DNA of 7,439 nucleotides from a bacterium (GTDB lineage Bacteria > SZUA-79 > Acidulodesulfobacterales > Acidulodesulfobacteraceae): assembly GCA_021789455.1 (NCBI GenBank), contig JAJYJN010000052.1, forward strand, positions 1 through 7,439. Reading direction: 5' to 3'. A model generated the notes under the pieces. It was given only the letters and a program-made list of their open reading frames with translations. It did no database searches and was not told where the DNA came from. How positions within the stretch are numbered: position 1 is the first letter of the stretch; each line of letters opens with the position of its first letter. Below are positions 5,928 through 7,439 of this stretch, piece after piece. A program made the translations under genes and the position numbers.

Positions 5928-7025
5928 TCACGGGAAAGGAGAATAAGCCGGAATTCCGCAATCCGGTTCCAATCCGAACATAAGATTCATATTCTGAATT
6001 GCCTGCAGGGAAGCGCCTTTGCCAAGGTTGTCTATGGCGCTGACGATTTTTACCGTTCCTTTATTTTGTTTTTTTTCGGTTTCAAAGGCTATATGGCAGT
6101 TATTGGAATAAACGACGTTTTTTATATTGCAGTCTTCTATATTGTCGAGAATAGACACGAAAGGACTGCCGCCGTAGAATTCCTTATATATCCCGGCTAT
6201 ATTTTCCCGAGATACTCCGTTATTTAATTTCATATATATCGTAGTTAGTATGCCTCTCGATACGGGAATAATATGGGGGGTAAACATAATATCGGGCATA
6301 CGGTTATCCGATGCGCCGGGCAAATTTAAAAACGCGCTTTCAACCTTTTCCTTAATTTCCGGAAGGTGCCTGTGAGACCAGACGTTATAAGCTTTTACCG
6401 AATTTTCTGCCTCGCAGAAAAGGTTCTGTAATTTTAAGCCTCGTCCGGCGCCCGAAATTCCAGACAAAGAATCTATTATAACTGGAAAAGCGGCATCCGC
6501 CGCGCTTTTAAAAACAAGAGGCAGAATGGGCAGCAAAGCGCCTGTTGGATAGCATCCCGGATTGGCGACAAATTGCGAATTTTTAATTTTTTCGGAAAAA
6601 ATATCGGAAAGCCCGTAAATAAAGTTAGAATTCAATGCGGGAGAATTATGTTTTCCGTAAAATTCTTCGTATGTTTCGATGCTGTCGAATCTGAAATCCG
6701 CGCCGACGTCGATTATTTTTATTTTGCCGTTTTTTTCTAAAATATCCGGTATGAGTTTGGAGCTTTCGTTATGCGGGAGGCAAAAGAATATCGCATCGGA
6801 AGATTCCGCCAGGCCGGCCGCGCCGAATGAACTGAACTTGAGCTCCGAAATTAAGTTATTTTTAGGGCAGGTTTTCGTAAATTGGGGAAAAACTTCCGAA
6901 AGTTTTTTGCCTGAATAAGTCTGCGAAGTTATTGCCGATATAGCAACATCCGGCCTCAAAGACAGCGCATATATTAAATATATTCCGCTGTAGCCGGATG
7001 CCCCTATAATCGAAACTTTAATCAT
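5928..7025 (-). CDS. argC: N-acetyl-gamma-glutamyl-phosphate reductase ArgC
   Basis: ArgC reduces N-acetyl-gamma-glutamyl phosphate to N-acetylglutamate semialdehyde with NADPH, the third step of arginine (ornithine) synthesis, in the cytoplasm. The protein from ATG 7025 has 365 residues. Motifs: NADP-binding GASGYSG at 8-14; DVGADFR at 106-112; NPGCYPTG at 155-162, where C158 is the catalytic thiol; SGISGAGR at 188-195; SHRHLPEI at 217-224, with the conserved His; PHIIPVSRG at 250-258; and the C-terminal NLGKGASLQAIQNMNLMFG at 333-351. The frame stays open to 7142, but those 39 extra codons lie over rpsI and have no family similarity; the start at 7025 puts the Rossmann motif at the expected N-terminus. 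The gene follows rpsI after 16 nt and has no Shine-Dalgarno at normal distance, so translation may depend on ribosomes terminating at rpsI. It ends in TGA. No other arg gene is visible. Confidence 0.95.
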   Translation of the reverse strand: MIKVSIIGASGYSGIYLIYALSLRPDVAISAITSQTYSGKKLSEVFPQFTKTCPKNNLISELKFSSFGAAGLAESSDAIFFCLPHNESSKLIPDILEKNGKIKIIDVGADFRFDSIETYEEFYGKHNSPALNSNFIYGLSDIFSEKIKNSQFVANPGCYPTGALLPILPLVFKSAADAAFPVIIDSLSGISGAGRGLKLQNLFCEAENSVKAYNVWSHRHLPEIKEKVESAFLNLPGASDNRMPDIMFTPHIIPVSRGILTTIYMKLNNGVSRENIAGIYKEFYGGSPFVSILDNIEDCNIKNVVYSNNCHIAFETEKKQNKGTVKIVSAIDNLGKGASLQAIQNMNLMFGLEPDCGIPAYSPFP

Positions 7026-7041
7026 CTGATTATTACGATTA

Positions 7042-7437
7042 TTATCTCTTTGAGAACTGGAATCTAGCCCTTGCCCCTTTCTGGCCGTATTTCTTTCTTT
7101 CCTTGACTCTCGGGTCCCTCGTAAGCATGGAAGCTTTTGCAAGGGTTTCTTTAAGCTCGGGGCTTATCAATAGAATAGCTTTTGCAAGCGCAAGTTTTAT
7201 GGCTCCCGCCTGACCGTTTAATCCCCCGCCTACTACATTGACGTATATATCGAATTTGTTTTCTACGGAATAAAATGCCAACGGCTTCGTAGCGGTTACT
7301 CTGTGGCTTTCAAGAGGGAAATATTTATCGAAATCTCTTCCGTTAATTATAATTTTGCCTGTTCCTTCTTTAAAATATACCCTTGCTATGCCTGTTTTTC
7401 TTTTTCCTACTGCATGTATAATATTTTTTTTTGCCAT
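7042..7437 (-). CDS. rpsI: 30S ribosomal protein S9
   Basis: This complete 131-residue S9 protein of the small ribosomal subunit shows the family hallmarks: HAVGKRKTGIARVY at 8-21, INGRDFDKYFP near 31-41, VNVVGGGLNGQAGAIKLALAKA from about 67 (the GGG-GQAGA core), and the basic C-terminal tail DPRVKERKKYGQKGARARFQFSKR, whose final FSKR reaches the P-site tRNA in the ribosome. The start lies 2 nt inside the window edge, so its ribosome-binding site and any promoter are outside; in most bacteria rplM (L13) precedes it in the same operon. Codons 2-5 contain a run of nine A. The 16-nt gap to argC suggests co-transcription. Confidence 0.97.
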   Translation of the reverse strand: MAKKNIIHAVGKRKTGIARVYFKEGTGKIIINGRDFDKYFPLESHRVTATKPLAFYSVENKFDIYVNVVGGGLNGQAGAIKLALAKAILLISPELKETLAKASMLTRDPRVKERKKYGQKGARARFQFSKR

Positions 7438-7439
7438 AA

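Noticed and set aside
7026..7142. Longer N-terminus for ArgC starting at 7142
   Set aside because: These codons read rpsI in another frame, give a basic low-complexity peptide, and the NADP-binding motif already sits at the expected place from ATG 7025.

Overview
The window is a compact bacterial segment with all seven genes on the minus strand, so transcription runs from base 7439 towards base 1. It is fairly AT-rich by eye, with small gaps, and holds no RNA genes, insertion sequences or CRISPR. The organism looks Gram-negative, probably anaerobic or microaerophilic. The rpsI-argC junction is an arrangement I associate with delta-proteobacterial (Desulfobacterota-type) genomes, and the succinate dehydrogenase/fumarate reductase genes are of the anchor-less 'E' type known from Campylobacterota, Sulfolobus and assorted anaerobes. 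A low-GC Desulfobacterota-like lineage is my best guess, but the window alone does not fix the taxon.

Right part (7437-5928): rpsI (ribosomal protein S9, complete, probably preceded by rplM outside the window) is followed after 16 nt by argC (N-acetyl-gamma-glutamyl-phosphate reductase, arginine biosynthesis). A 92-nt gap then holds a perfect 24-bp inverted repeat with a 1-nt centre, plus a short direct repeat on its edge.

Middle (5835-3666): a family 5 (DppA/OppA-like) extracellular solute-binding protein with a strong N-terminal hydrophobic segment but no lipobox, and no permease or ATPase gene beside it. It is followed by moaC (molybdopterin precursor synthesis), whose true start is at 4148, set by a clear GGAGG.

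Left part (3658-7): a well-formed sigma70-type promoter (TTGCAA, 17 bp, TATAAT) drives sdhA-sdhB-sdhE. Together these encode a complete E-type succinate:quinone oxidoreductase/fumarate reductase: a flavoprotein without a Tat signal, an iron-sulfur subunit with an extra cysteine that predicts a [4Fe-4S] in place of the usual [3Fe-4S], and an HdrB-like subunit with two complete CCG motifs in place of the haem-b membrane anchors. The sdhB and sdhE genes overlap by one base (TAATG).

I find no clearly new multi-gene system. The most unusual items are the E-type Sdh/Mfr complex with its cofactor predictions and cytoplasmic orientation, the long perfect palindrome in front of the binding-protein gene, and the orphan, probably membrane-tethered binding protein.
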